DNA of 64,000 bases, taken from Trueperaceae bacterium (GTDB lineage Bacteria > Deinococcota > Deinococci > Deinococcales > Trueperaceae). Each line of letters opens with the position of its first letter. Positions within the stretch are counted from its first letter, which is position 1. The DNA is taken from assembly GCA_036381595.1 (NCBI GenBank), contig DASVCN010000023.1:248001-312000 (forward strand), written 5' to 3'. Positions 1-8,332 of this stretch are shown here, in pieces. The notes beneath the pieces are model-generated. The model did not search any database. It was not told where the DNA came from and was given only the letters and a program-made list of their open reading frames with translations. The position numbers and the translations under genes were made by a program.

Positions 1-293
1 TCCTCGGGGATCCTCAGATACTCGATAGATCGCGTGAGGACGAACGAGTTGGGCGGGATGATGCACGTCTCCCCGTGGGCCTCGACCAACGAGTCGGTGT
101 TGAAGTTCTTAGGGTCGACGACGGTATTGAAGGCGTTCACGAAGATGCGCCAATCGGCGGCGGCGCGCAGGTCGTAACCGAAGCTCGACACGCCGTAGGA
201 GATGACGCCCTCGCGCATCAGGCCATCGCTGAACGGCTCGATCATGCCTTTCCTGGCCTGCTCGCGGATCCACCGGTCGGACTGGATGGTCAT
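1..293 (-). CDS. dcd: dCTP deaminase, 5' part (cut by window edge)
   Basis: This is the start of dCTP deaminase, a cytosolic trimer that converts dCTP to dUTP on the way to dTTP. From the ATG at 293 the 97 visible residues read MTIQSDRWIREQA, then GMIEPF, the conserved block ISYGVSSFGYDLR, VDPKNFN, and CIIPPNSFVL just before the edge. These are signatures of the Dcd/DUT superfamily. The family is usually 180-200 aa, so about half is missing, including the catalytic Glu region. The gene is divergent from coaX with 69 bases between the two starts. A TANNNT box lies 7 bases before the ATG and there is no Shine-Dalgarno, so the mRNA is probably leaderless. Confidence 0.9.
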   Translation of the reverse strand, partial: MTIQSDRWIREQARKGMIEPFSDGLMREGVISYGVSSFGYDLRAAADWRIFVNAFNTVVDPKNFNTDSLVEAHGETCIIPPNSFVLTRSIEYLRIPE

Positions 294-300
294 GTGCGCA

Positions 301-306
301 AGTCTA
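301..306 (-). promoter_or_regulatory. -10 box of dcd (TAGACT)
   Basis: On the reverse strand TAGACT ends 7 bases before the dcd ATG. There is no Shine-Dalgarno and no clear -35, as expected for a leaderless transcript. Confidence 0.5.
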
Positions 307-350
307 CCAACCGGTCGCAACGGGCTGGCGGGGGGTCGGCGAAGCCCCGG

Positions 351-356
351 TATAGT
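351..356 (+). promoter_or_regulatory. -10 box of coaX (TATAGT)
   Basis: TATAGT ends 6 bases before the coaX ATG. No ribosome binding site fits in that space, so a leaderless mRNA is likely. No -35 match is seen. Confidence 0.5.
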
Positions 357-362
357 TGCCTC

Positions 363-1136
363 ATGCTGCTCGCCGTCGACGTCGGCAACACCTCTACCGT
401 GATGGGCCTGTACGACGGTCAGAGGCTGGTTGCTCACTGGCGGGTGGCCACCAATCGCGCGCGGATGGCCGACCAGTACGCGGTCTTCCTCAAGAGCCTG
501 CTGGAGTTGGAGGATCTGCCGCCTCCCGCGCGGGCCGTCATCTCCTCGGTGGCGCCGCCGGTGGAACGGGAACTGAGTGCGGCGCTGAGGCGCTACTGGC
601 GTGTGGAGAGCGCTCTCGTGACGAGCAGCAGCCTGGAAGGCCTGCTCAGCGTAGAGACCGACAACCCCAGGGAGGTCGGGGCCGACCGGTTGGTGAACGC
701 CGTCGCTGCTCTCGGGCACGGCGCCGACGCCTATATCATCGTCGACTTCGGCACCGCCACGAACTTCGATCTGGTGGTCAGGCCGAACAGGCTCCTCGGC
801 GTAGCGCTCGCACCCGGCCCGCTGGTGGCGGCAGAGGCACTCTTCTCGCGGGCCGCCAAACTGCCGCGGGTGGAGCTGGTGGCTCCGCCGGCGGCGGTGG
901 GCAAGAACACGGTGACCGCGCTGCAGTCCGGCCTGGTCTTCGGCTACGCCGAGATGGTCGACGGCATGGTCGAGAGGATCAAGCTGGAGATCGAACCGGA
1001 GTTCGAAGAGATCCTCGTGATCGCGACCGGTGGCTTCGCCGACGTCGTCGAGGGCCACTGCCGCGAGGTCGACCTGTTCGAACCGATGCTCACCTTGCAG
1101 GGCTTACGCAAGATAGCGGATCAGCTGGGGTTGTAG
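363..1136 (+). CDS. coaX: Type III pantothenate kinase
   Basis: CoaX phosphorylates pantothenate with ATP, the first step of coenzyme A synthesis, in the cytosol. The 257 aa protein has the ASKHA-fold phosphate motif DVGNTSTVMG at residues 5-14, GADRLVNAVAA around residue 100, DFGTATNFDLV near 128, and a C-terminal IATGGFADVV followed by LTLQGLRKI. These are diagnostic of type III rather than CoaA or PanK-II enzymes. The length fits the family (about 250-260). I chose the ATG at 363 because the frame extends upstream only as antisense of dcd, the DVGNT motif must lie near the N-terminus, and a -10 box sits directly ahead. Confidence 0.95.
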   Translation: MLLAVDVGNTSTVMGLYDGQRLVAHWRVATNRARMADQYAVFLKSLLELEDLPPPARAVISSVAPPVERELSAALRRYWRVESALVTSSSLEGLLSVETDNPREVGADRLVNAVAALGHGADAYIIVDFGTATNFDLVVRPNRLLGVALAPGPLVAAEALFSRAAKLPRVELVAPPAAVGKNTVTALQSGLVFGYAEMVDGMVERIKLEIEPEFEEILVIATGGFADVVEGHCREVDLFEPMLTLQGLRKIADQLGL

Positions 1137-1206
1137 CAGTTGCGACCAGCTCGGTGAGCGCACAGGCGCGCCGGGCCGTTCGCGAGTCGCGCCGAGGCGA
1201 AGAGAA

Positions 1207-1231
1207 GGGCGGCCCGACCAGCGGACCGCCC
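1207..1231 (-). terminator. Stem-loop after the small beta-protein gene
   Basis: A 9-bp stem with one mismatch (1207-1215 with 1223-1231) and a 7-base loop lies between the convergent ends of coaX and the next gene. On the reverse strand it is followed by TTCTCT, a weak T tract. It could serve both directions. Confidence 0.4.
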
Positions 1232-1251
1232 GACTTCGATATCCGATCGGG

Positions 1252-1716
1252 TCAGAAGTAGTAGTTGAAACCTACCGCTCCACCGAAGGTGGGTATCTGG
1301 CTCGCGCGACCGATGCCGATGGCGCCGCCCAACGAGAACTCGGCGAAGACGCTGAGCTCTTCGAGGTCGAGGTCGGAGAGGAAGAACTCGCCGCCCGCGA
1401 GGCCGTGGACCTCGAAGAGGGCACCGGCGCCGCCGAACTCGATGGCCGGGCCGCCGCCCAGGTAGACGCGGAAGGGGGGTTCGACGTGAACGGTCTCGAG
1501 CACATCGAAGCCCACGCCGAAGTCAACGTCCCCGCCACGCACCCGAAGGTTGGCGCTGACGCGGCCATCGGTGCTGTCAGAGAACATGTCCGAGATACCG
1601 TAGTGAACGGTCACGCCCAGCGGGTAGCCGGTCCTGAGGCCGACCCAGTTCTGGGCTTGTGCCGAGCCGAGAACGAGCACCAGCAGGGCGAGAGGAATGA
1701 CGCGTCGCAACAACAT
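1252..1716 (-). CDS. Small secreted or outer-membrane beta protein
   Basis: A 154 aa protein with a clear signal peptide (MLLRRVIPLALLVLVLG, cleavage expected after SAQA). The rest alternates Gly, hydrophobic and aromatic residues (YLGGGPAIEFGGAGALFEV, FAEFSLGGAIGIG) and ends in FNYYF. A C-terminal aromatic is typical of outer-membrane beta-barrel strands, so a small barrel is inferred; a secreted beta-sandwich is possible. The ATG at 1716 is preferred over an upstream in-frame start because TAAGGAGGAC lies just ahead and the signal peptide begins there. It is transcribed alone and I do not recognise a named family. Confidence 0.7.
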   Translation of the reverse strand: MLLRRVIPLALLVLVLGSAQAQNWVGLRTGYPLGVTVHYGISDMFSDSTDGRVSANLRVRGGDVDFGVGFDVLETVHVEPPFRVYLGGGPAIEFGGAGALFEVHGLAGGEFFLSDLDLEELSVFAEFSLGGAIGIGRASQIPTFGGAVGFNYYF

Positions 1717-1819
1717 TTTCGTCCTCCTTAGATGAACGTACCTCCGGCAGTCTAGCCAGACGCAATATGTGGCAAACGTGAGATTCACCCCGAATAGGTC
1801 GGGCGCCCACGGCCGCCGG

Positions 1820-2635
1820 TCAGACGAGCCGTCTGCGGATCCGGGCGCTCACCGCGTCGACCACTATGATCACCACGACGATGACGATCAGTATCATCGA
1901 GACCTGCTCCCAACGACGGAACTGGATCCGTTGGATGAGCGGCAATCCTATGCCGCCGGCCCCGACCAGGCCGAGGACGGTAGCCGCGCGCAGATTGATC
2001 TCGAAGCGGTAGAGCGCGGTCGAGGCGAACTCGGGCAGCACCTGCGGCACCACCGAGTAGAAGAAGACGTGTAGCGGGGTGCCGCCCGTAGCCCTGATCG
2101 CTTCACTGGGCCCCGGGTCTATCGACTCGATGACGTCGGCGAAGATCTTGCCCAGGAAGCCGATCGAATGGATCCCCATGGCCATGATCCCGGCGGTGGG
2201 ACCGGGACCGGCCGCTACGACGAAGATGACGGCCAGGACGATCTCGGGGAAGGTGCGGATGGCCACCAGCAGCGTCTTGCCGGGCGCCGAGGGGAGGGTG
2301 CCGCCCATGAGGTTGGCGGCCGCCAGGAAGGAGACCGGGAAGGCCAGGATCGCGCCGATGGTAGTGCCGATGACGGCCATGAAGAAGGTCTCTGCCATGG
2401 CGCTCATCGCCAGCGGAGCGGTCTCGAGGTGGGGGTTGACGAAGCTCTGGAGCACGCGAACTACGTTGTTGGCCAGGCCGCGCGATACCCGTTCCCAGCT
2501 GGGCAGGTTGAGGGTAAGCAGGCAGAGGATGGTGAGGCCAAGTATCCCTGCCACGATCAGGTACTGCGTCACGAGGCTGCGACGGGCGTGCGGGGGAAGT
2601 GGCGGAACAGCTGCGAGACGTTCCCGGGTGGCCAT
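1820..2635 (-). CDS. phnE: Phosphonate-type ABC transporter permease 2
   Basis: A membrane subunit of the PhnCDE-type importer, 271 aa with about six hydrophobic segments. The conserved cytoplasmic loop that contacts the ATPase reads SIDPGPSEAIRATGGTP, followed by VVPQVLPEFAS, and the C-terminal half carries FEINLRAATVLGLVGAGG, a PhnE signature. It follows the paralogous permease with a one-base TGATG overlap, so the two are translationally coupled and probably form a heterodimer. The N-terminal 30 residues are polar and cytoplasmic. The ATG at 2635 is fixed by that overlap. The substrate class (phosphonate, phosphite or phosphate) cannot be settled from the permease. Confidence 0.9.
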   Translation of the reverse strand: MATRERLAAVPPLPPHARRSLVTQYLIVAGILGLTILCLLTLNLPSWERVSRGLANNVVRVLQSFVNPHLETAPLAMSAMAETFFMAVIGTTIGAILAFPVSFLAAANLMGGTLPSAPGKTLLVAIRTFPEIVLAVIFVVAAGPGPTAGIMAMGIHSIGFLGKIFADVIESIDPGPSEAIRATGGTPLHVFFYSVVPQVLPEFASTALYRFEINLRAATVLGLVGAGGIGLPLIQRIQFRRWEQVSMILIVIVVVIIVVDAVSARIRRRLV

Positions 2636-3414
2636 CAGAGGAGCCTCGAGCGGAGGTAGACCGAAGCAGCGTCGATGAGGAGCACTACGGCGAAGATGAC
2701 GATGATCAGGACCGCCAGGCCACCGTAGTCGAAGCGGCTCATGTACACGTTGAGCAACTGCCCAACCCCGCCTGCGCCCACGAAACCGAGCACCGTCGAG
2801 GCGCGCACGTTGATCTCGAAGACGTAGAGGACGTAGGAGGTCATGGTCGCGCCGATCTGGGGTAGCACGGCGTAGACGATCACGCGATTGCGACCCGCTC
2901 CCGTGGCCCGCAGCGCCTCCAACGGGCCCGGGTCGACCGCCTCCACCGTCTCCGAGGCCAGCTTGGCGAGGACCGCCATAGTGAAGATCGTCAGGGCCAC
3001 GACTCCGGGCAGCGGCCCTATCGCCAGGATCGGCGCCAGGATGGCCGCGTAGAGGAGGTCGGGGATGCTGCGGATGAGCGTGAGGATGCCGCGGGCGGTC
3101 CACATAACCGGGGCGTTCGGAGCGGTGTTGAACGAGGCGAGGAATATCAGCGGGGCAGCCAGGAGGGTGCCGAAGACGGTCCCCAGGTAGGCGATCTGCA
3201 GCGTCTCTACGAGCGGAGCCCAGATCTCGTCGAGGGCTCGCCAGTCGGGCGCCAGGTTGAGGAAGAAGGCGAAGAAGTCGTTCGCCCCCGTCCACAGGTC
3301 CTCGAACGCGAACTCCGTCTGCCAGGCCGAAACCCATAGCAGAGCGACGAAGATCGCAACGGTCGCCAGCATCCGGAAGCGCTGAGCGGTCCTGTTCGCC
3401 TCAGGCAGCGCCAC
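2635..3414 (-). CDS. phnE: Phosphonate-type ABC transporter permease 1
   Basis: First of two PhnE paralogues, 259 aa and about six transmembrane segments. It shows the ATPase-contact loop VDPGPLEALRATGAG and the family block FEINVRASTVLGFVGAGG. The start is GTG at 3414, with AAGGA five bases upstream, and it overlaps the end of phnC by 14 bases. Its stop overlaps the next permease start by one base. Order phnD-phnC-phnE-phnE with tight overlaps from phnC on indicates one translational unit for the membrane complex. No C-P lyase gene is in the window, so import rather than cleavage is all that can be assigned here. Confidence 0.9.
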   Translation of the reverse strand: MALPEANRTAQRFRMLATVAIFVALLWVSAWQTEFAFEDLWTGANDFFAFFLNLAPDWRALDEIWAPLVETLQIAYLGTVFGTLLAAPLIFLASFNTAPNAPVMWTARGILTLIRSIPDLLYAAILAPILAIGPLPGVVALTIFTMAVLAKLASETVEAVDPGPLEALRATGAGRNRVIVYAVLPQIGATMTSYVLYVFEINVRASTVLGFVGAGGVGQLLNVYMSRFDYGGLAVLIIVIFAVVLLIDAASVYLRSRLL

Positions 3415-4171
3415 GTAGGTCCTTCTCGGCGTCGATGGCGCGTCCGTAGATCCGTTCGAACACTTCGTCGGTCGCCTCTTCGGGAGTGCCGTCGAAGACC
3501 ACCTCGCCGGCGTTCATGCCCACGATCCTGTCGGCGTATTCGCGAGCCATGTCGATGAAGTGGAGGTTGACGAGGGTGGTGATCCCATCCTCGCGCGAGA
3601 TCCGCCTGAGGTCCTGCATGACGGCGTGCGAGGTGGGCGGGTCGAGCGACGCGACTGGCTCGTCGGCGAGCATGATCGACGGTTCCTGGGAGAGGGCGCG
3701 CGCGATGCCGACCCGCTGCTGCTGGCCACCCGAGAGAGCGTCCGCGCGCACGAACGCCTTCTCGGGGATCCCCACCCTACGCAACGACTCGTGCGCCAGG
3801 GCGACGTCCTCCTTCGAGAAGATGCCTAGGAGGCTGAGGAGCGCGTTGTTGTCGCCCAACCGGCCGGCGAGGACGTTGCGGATCACCGTGCTTCGCTTGA
3901 CCAGGTTGAAGGTCTGGAAGATCATGCCTATCTGCGAGCGAAGCCGCCGCAGTTCGGCACCTTTCGCCTGGGTCACCGAGCGACCGTCGATCCGTACCTC
4001 GCCGGATACCGGCACCACCAGGTTGTTGACGGTGCGGATCAGGGTCGACTTGCCGGCCCCGGAGAGGCCGACGATTACGACGAACTGTCCGTTGGGGATC
4101 TGCAGGTTGACCCCTTTGAGCGCCCTGAGCCCGTTGGGGTAAACGACTTCTACGTCGTGGAATTCGATCAT
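3401..4171 (-). CDS. phnC: Phosphonate-type ABC transporter ATPase
   Basis: The ATP-hydrolysing subunit of the importer, 256 aa. Walker A is GLSGAGKST, the Q-loop sequence is IGMIFQTFNLV, the signature is LSGGQQQRVGIARAL and Walker B runs IMLADEPVASLDP; the switch His is in VNLHF. FQTFNLV and the overall length are typical of PhnC. It is separated from phnD by 199 bases holding a stem-loop, and has its own TAGACT box 10 bases before the ATG with no obvious Shine-Dalgarno. This suggests independent initiation of the phnC-phnE-phnE part. It overlaps phnE by 14 bases. Confidence 0.93.
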   Translation of the reverse strand: MIEFHDVEVVYPNGLRALKGVNLQIPNGQFVVIVGLSGAGKSTLIRTVNNLVVPVSGEVRIDGRSVTQAKGAELRRLRSQIGMIFQTFNLVKRSTVIRNVLAGRLGDNNALLSLLGIFSKEDVALAHESLRRVGIPEKAFVRADALSGGQQQRVGIARALSQEPSIMLADEPVASLDPPTSHAVMQDLRRISREDGITTLVNLHFIDMAREYADRIVGMNAGEVVFDGTPEEATDEVFERIYGRAIDAEKDLRGAA

Positions 4172-4181
4172 CGCGTTACCG

Positions 4182-4187
4182 AGTCTA
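4182..4187 (-). promoter_or_regulatory. Possible -10 box of phnC (TAGACT)
   Basis: TAGACT on the reverse strand ends 10 bases before the phnC ATG, giving a very short or absent 5' leader. It would allow phnC-phnE-phnE transcription apart from phnD. Confidence 0.35.
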
Positions 4188-4310
4188 GCCCATCACCCAA
4201 GTAGCCGCCCAATCCGCGCTTTGGCTGCCTGCCCCACTGTCCGCTGCCCGATCGCAGCGCGACCCAGCGACCGAACGCCAGGTGGAGGCTGCGGTCGGCC
4301 GGTGAAGAAG

Positions 4311-4334
4311 GGCGGGACCCGTGAGGGTCCCGCC
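4311..4334 (-). terminator. Perfect 10-bp stem-loop after phnD
   Basis: GGCGGGACCC pairs perfectly with its complement across the 4-base loop GTGA. It lies about 40 bases after the phnD stop and before phnC. The tail on the reverse strand is CTTCTTC. It probably protects the phnD message and reduces read-through, giving more binding protein than permease. Confidence 0.6.
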
Positions 4335-4370
4335 GCTACCGTCCTGGGGACGGCTCGAGGATGGAAATGC

Positions 4371-5240
4371 TCAGTCGCGTTCGAACTCGGATGAGACCTC
4401 ACGGACTACGTCGTAGACCTCGGGCTCGATGGGTGCGAAGGCGGTGACGTTGAACAGCGCCTGGGTCAGCGCCTTGCCCTCTTCGGTTTCGGCGATGTCG
4501 ATGAGAGCCTGCTGGATCTGCTCCTTGAGTTCGTCGGGCAGTTCGTTGCGAACGACCACCCCGTCGTTGGGGATGTCCTGCGTGTACCCGAGGACGCAGA
4601 CCTTCTCCATCACGTCAGGGTAGTCGTCGACGAGCTCCTCGCGCGCGTCGTTGAAGCTCACGGCTACGTCGACGTCACCGAGGTAGACGGCAAGCACAGC
4701 GGCATCGTGACTGCCCGCGAAGATCGACTCCATGTCGGTGTTCGGATCGATGCCGTACCGGTTCTTCAGGAAGACGTAGGGGAACTGATAGCCCGAGGCG
4801 GAACCGGGGTCGACGAAGGCGATCGTCTTGCCCTCGAGATCCTCGAACGAGTCGATGCCGCTGTCGCACTGGATGTTGAACTGCGACTTGTAGGTGGTGG
4901 AACCGAAGCGGACTGAGGCGAGGATCACCTCGGCGCCGTGGCGGTCCATCGCCTGCACGAGCGCGGCCGGGCCGAACAGGCCGATGTCCACCCGTCCGCT
5001 GCCCATCGCCTCGACCAGACCTACGTAGTTGGTGGAGATGAAGGTGTCGACGGGGATGAGGAGGCGTTCTTCGAGCATCTGGGCGAGAGGCTCGAGCGAG
5101 TCGACGATGACGCCGGCCTCGCGACTGGGGACCATCCCAAGCACCAGTTCGTCGGGGAACTCTTCGTTCTGGGCCGAAGCTACGGCGGGTACCATCAGCA
5201 GGGCCGCCAGGATCGCCGACAACAGCAGTTTCAACTTCAC
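4371..5240 (-). CDS. phnD: Phosphonate/phosphate-type ABC substrate-binding protein
   Basis: Periplasmic binding protein of the importer, 289 aa. The signal peptide is MKLKLLLSAILAALLM, with cleavage near VASA-QN. PhnD-family features follow: LVLGMVPSREA near residue 33, FISTNYVGLVEAMGSGRVD, IGLFGPAALV, and the central TIAFVDPGSASGYQFP block whose Ser and Gly residues normally hold the oxyanion. The start is GTG at 5240, chosen because AGGAGG lies 5 bases upstream and the signal peptide starts there. It leads the transporter locus and is followed by a strong stem-loop. The ligand could be phosphonate, phosphite or phosphate. Confidence 0.9.
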   Translation of the reverse strand: MKLKLLLSAILAALLMVPAVASAQNEEFPDELVLGMVPSREAGVIVDSLEPLAQMLEERLLIPVDTFISTNYVGLVEAMGSGRVDIGLFGPAALVQAMDRHGAEVILASVRFGSTTYKSQFNIQCDSGIDSFEDLEGKTIAFVDPGSASGYQFPYVFLKNRYGIDPNTDMESIFAGSHDAAVLAVYLGDVDVAVSFNDAREELVDDYPDVMEKVCVLGYTQDIPNDGVVVRNELPDELKEQIQQALIDIAETEEGKALTQALFNVTAFAPIEPEVYDVVREVSSEFERD

Positions 5241-5407
5241 GCTTTCCTCCTTATGTCTGCGGGTGCGAATTTTTACCCTGTGGCGAATCTAACATGCTAA
5301 GGGGGCTGGTACCGGGCCCCCGGCCTTAACCGTCGGCTAATGGGCCTGGTGAGAAGCGCGCGCCTCGGCAACGGGACCTTCGGAGGTGGCGCGGTCCGAA
5401 CATTTCG

Positions 5408-5413
5408 TACACT
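5408..5413 (+). promoter_or_regulatory. -10 box of polX (TACACT)
   Basis: TACACT ends 7 bases before the GTG at 5421. It supports this GTG as the true, leaderless start. Confidence 0.45.
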
Positions 5414-5420
5414 CGTAGCG

Positions 5421-7100
5421 GTGGTCACACGCAAAGACATAGCCGCTCAGCTCAACGAGACCGCCAAACTGCTCGAAGTGGTAGGGGAAGACGACCGGCG
5501 CGCCCGTTCCCTCTACGTGATGGCCAGGGCGTTCGAGGCGTACCAGGGCGACGTGGGGGAGCTCTACCGCGAGGGGAAGTTCACCTCGCTGCGCGGGGTG
5601 GGCGCCAGCACCGAGGCGGAACTCAACGCTCTGTTCGAACAGGGGATCATGCCGAGCCTGGCCCGGCTGCGTGAACAGGTACCCGAAGAGGTAAGGGAGT
5701 TGTTCGCGGTTTCCGGTTTGGGGGCGAAGCGGATCGGCCTCCTCTGGCGCAGTCGGATCACCGGGTTGGAAGAGCTGCTGAGGGCGGCCGAAGATGGCCG
5801 TCTCGCGGCACTGCCCGGACTGGGCGCCAAGAGCGCCGCCAAGATCGCCGACAGCGCTCGCTTCGCTCTGCGTGCACGGGAACGCATGCGGCTGGACGAG
5901 GCGCACCGCCTCGCGGAGGCGATCGTGTCCGCTCTGCAGGCGGAGCTCGACTCCCTGGAACGGATCGAGGTAGCGGGCGAGTTCCGCCGCGGTCTCGAGA
6001 CCGTCGGCGAACTGGAACTCGTGATCGCCGGTCCCGAGCCAGCCGAGCTGGCCCGGATCTGCGGCCGGTTGCTCGACGAGGTCGACGAAGCCTCACCCTA
6101 CTCGGGCCGACTGATGGGCAGGCGCATCAGCTTCACTCCAGCCGCAACCGAGTCGTTCGGCGCGATGCTGGCCCTGCGGACCGGCAGCAGCGAGTTCGTG
6201 GAGACGCTGCTGGTCAGGGCGGAGCAGAAGGGATTCTCGGCGAGCGACCTCGAGACGATCGAAGCGCCGGACGAGGAGGCGTTCCTCGAGTCGTTGGGAT
6301 TGGGAGGCATCGCCCCGGAGCTGCGCGAGAGCGTCTCCCCCACGCCGGTGGCAGACCTCGTCGAGCTCAGCGGTATCCGCGGTGCGATCCACAACCACTC
6401 GACCTGGTCCGATGGCGCCCTGTCGCTGAGGGAGATGGTGAAGACGGCGAGGGGTCTGGGCTTCTCCTACCTGGCGATGGCCGATCACTCCCGCAGCTCG
6501 ACTGTAGCCAACGGCCTCAGCCCCGAACGCGTGCTCGCCCAGGCGCGAGAGGTCGAGGAGATCCGCCGGGAACTCGAGTCAGAGGGCGACGCTTTCGAGC
6601 TCCTTCACGGCATCGAAGTCGACATACTTCCCGACGGCACTCTCGACCTGCCGGATGAGCTCCTGGCCCGGCTCGACTACACGGTGGCCAGCGTTCATCA
6701 GAACTTCGGGCTCTCCGAAGCGGAGCAGACAGCGCGGGTGGTGCGGGCGGTTCGCAATCCGTACGTGCACATACTCGCTCACCCCACCGGCAGGCTGCTA
6801 CTGCGCCGGCCGGGATACGAGATCGACCTCGAGGCCGTGATCGAGGCTTGCGCCGCGAGCGGCACGGTGATCGAGATCAACGCCAACCCCCGCCGGCTCG
6901 ACCTCGATTGGCGCTGGGTGAGCCGGGCGCGGGAGCTGGGCTGCAAATTCTCCATCGATCCCGACGCCCATAGCGCCGACGGCTACGACGACATCCGTTA
7001 CGGGGTGACCGTGGCGCGCAAGGCGGGGCTTACCGGAGCCGAGGTGATCAACACCGCCCCTACAGGCCGGGAGTTCCTATCGAGGCTGCCGAGGAGCTGA
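5421..7100 (+). CDS. polX: PolX-family protein: intact PHP nuclease, polymerase triad lost
   Basis: A 559 aa bacterial PolX, a DNA-repair protein with an N-terminal family X polymerase half and a C-terminal PHP phosphoesterase/3'-5' exonuclease half. Residues 1-110 hold the helical 8-kDa-like region with helix-hairpin-helix repeats (LRGVGAS, FAVSGLGAKR, ALPGLGAKSAAKI). The polymerase loop reads AGEFRRGLETVGELELVI, with Glu at 197 and 199 where the family has the catalytic DxD, and Ser 237 where the third Asp is expected. The PHP half keeps its metal ligands: HNHSTWSDG (324-), ADHS, GIEVDIL, ASVH, AHPTGR and DPDAHS. So nuclease activity is likely and polymerase activity doubtful. The GTG at 5421 fits the family's usual N-terminus and the TACACT box; an ATG 81 bases upstream is less likely. 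Confidence 0.92.
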   Translation: MVTRKDIAAQLNETAKLLEVVGEDDRRARSLYVMARAFEAYQGDVGELYREGKFTSLRGVGASTEAELNALFEQGIMPSLARLREQVPEEVRELFAVSGLGAKRIGLLWRSRITGLEELLRAAEDGRLAALPGLGAKSAAKIADSARFALRARERMRLDEAHRLAEAIVSALQAELDSLERIEVAGEFRRGLETVGELELVIAGPEPAELARICGRLLDEVDEASPYSGRLMGRRISFTPAATESFGAMLALRTGSSEFVETLLVRAEQKGFSASDLETIEAPDEEAFLESLGLGGIAPELRESVSPTPVADLVELSGIRGAIHNHSTWSDGALSLREMVKTARGLGFSYLAMADHSRSSTVANGLSPERVLAQAREVEEIRRELESEGDAFELLHGIEVDILPDGTLDLPDELLARLDYTVASVHQNFGLSEAEQTARVVRAVRNPYVHILAHPTGRLLLRRPGYEIDLEAVIEACAASGTVIEINANPRRLDLDWRWVSRARELGCKFSIDPDAHSADGYDDIRYGVTVARKAGLTGAEVINTAPTGREFLSRLPRS

Positions 7101-7136
7101 GAGCCGCTCCGGTCGATAGGAATGCAGGCCGCTGTA

Positions 7137-7142
7137 TATAAT
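7137..7142 (+). promoter_or_regulatory. -10 box of the TRAP binding-protein gene (TATAAT)
   Basis: A consensus TATAAT about 74 bases before the ATG at 7216. This gene has an ordinary leader with AGGAGG ahead of the start, unlike the leaderless genes nearby. No -35 match is seen. Confidence 0.5.
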
Positions 7143-7215
7143 CGGGGCGGTTTCGACCAAAATCGTGCCGGCGTCCCGCCGGGTGGCCGCGACACGTAGC
7201 CATAGGAGGTTCTGA

Positions 7216-8298
7216 ATGAAGCGCCGTGATTTTCTCAAGAAGGCGGGCGTTATTGGCGCCAGCGCCACGCTCTCCCCGCTGATGTTCGCCAACGCGCAGA
7301 GGAGCACCTTCCGATGGGGCATGGTCACCTCCTGGCCCACAGGTCTCGACGCCCTCTTCGGCGCCGCGCAGGACACCGCCACCGTCCTCAGCGAGCTCAC
7401 CGACGGGGACGTGCAGGTCGAGGTCCACCCGGCGGGCGCCCAGGTGGGCGCCTTCGAGGTCTACGACGCCGCCGCCAGCGGCGCATTCGAGATGGCTCAC
7501 TCGGCTCCCTACTACTTCATCGGCAAGAACCCCACCCACGGTTTCTTCACCGCCGTGCCGTTCGGCATGACGGCCGAACAGTACGACTCCTGGATGTTCG
7601 AAGGGGAGGGCCAGTCGCTCCTCGACGAACTCACCCGTCCCGATGGTGTCGCCGCCTTCGTCGCCGGCAACACCGGCCCGCAAACGAGCGGCTGGTTCAA
7701 CCGCGAGATCAACAGCCCTGAGGACCTGCAGGGCCTCACCATCCGCTTCCCCGGCTTCGGCGGTCAGGTGCTGAGCGCGGTAGGGGCGAACGTCCAGAAC
7801 CTGCCCGGCGGGGAGATCTTCCTGGCGCTCGAAACCGGCGTGGTGGATGCCGCCGACTGGGTGGGTCCATACGACGACGAGATCCTGCAACTCAACCAGG
7901 TGGCGCGCTACTACTACTTCCCCAGCTGGGCGGAACCGGGCGCCGCTCTGGCCGTCTACACCAACCTCGACCTCTTCGAGAGCCTGCCCGAGGACATCCA
8001 GAATGCGATCCAGGCTGCCGGGCACGTCGCGAACGAGCGGATGCTCGCCAAGTACGCAGCCCGCAACGGTGCTGCCCTCGATCGTCTCATCGAAGGAGGA
8101 ACCGAGATCAAGTTCCTCTCCGAGTCGATCCTCCAGACGCTCGAGCAGGCCACCAACCAGATCCACGAGCAGAACGCGAGCGGCAACGATCTCTACCAGC
8201 GGACGCTCGACAACTACAACGCCTTCCTCGAGACCTTGCGGGGCTGGGATCGGGTCAGCACCCACGCTTACAACCAGTACGTCTTCCGGAACGAGTAG
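7216..8298 (+). CDS. TRAP transporter substrate-binding protein (TakP/DctP type)
   Basis: Periplasmic binding protein of a TRAP importer, 360 aa. The N-terminus KRRDFLKKAG is a twin-arginine signal, ending near NAQ, so export is probably folded via Tat. The protein aligns by eye with Rhodobacter TakP (2-oxo acids) and Thermus TTHA0766 (lactate): SGWFNREI, then RFPGFGGQV with the carboxylate-binding Arg, and WVGPYDDE, a strong subfamily marker. A 2-oxo or hydroxy monocarboxylate ligand is inferred. AGGAGG lies 7 bases before the ATG. It is convergent with the membrane-subunit genes 8462-10393 and shares their terminator region, which is unusual for a TRAP locus. Confidence 0.9.
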   Translation: MKRRDFLKKAGVIGASATLSPLMFANAQRSTFRWGMVTSWPTGLDALFGAAQDTATVLSELTDGDVQVEVHPAGAQVGAFEVYDAAASGAFEMAHSAPYYFIGKNPTHGFFTAVPFGMTAEQYDSWMFEGEGQSLLDELTRPDGVAAFVAGNTGPQTSGWFNREINSPEDLQGLTIRFPGFGGQVLSAVGANVQNLPGGEIFLALETGVVDAADWVGPYDDEILQLNQVARYYYFPSWAEPGAALAVYTNLDLFESLPEDIQNAIQAAGHVANERMLAKYAARNGAALDRLIEGGTEIKFLSESILQTLEQATNQIHEQNASGNDLYQRTLDNYNAFLETLRGWDRVSTHAYNQYVFRNE

Positions 8299-8332
8299 TC
8301 GTCCGGCCCGCTGAGGGCGCGAAGCGACTGGA

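Noticed and set aside
75-362. Upstream in-frame extension of coaX
   Set aside because: It is antisense to dcd; the DVGNT motif and the -10 box place the start at 363.
1820-5240. Phosphonate degradation operon
   Set aside because: Only transport genes are present; no phnG-phnM or phosphonatase, so degradation is not claimed.
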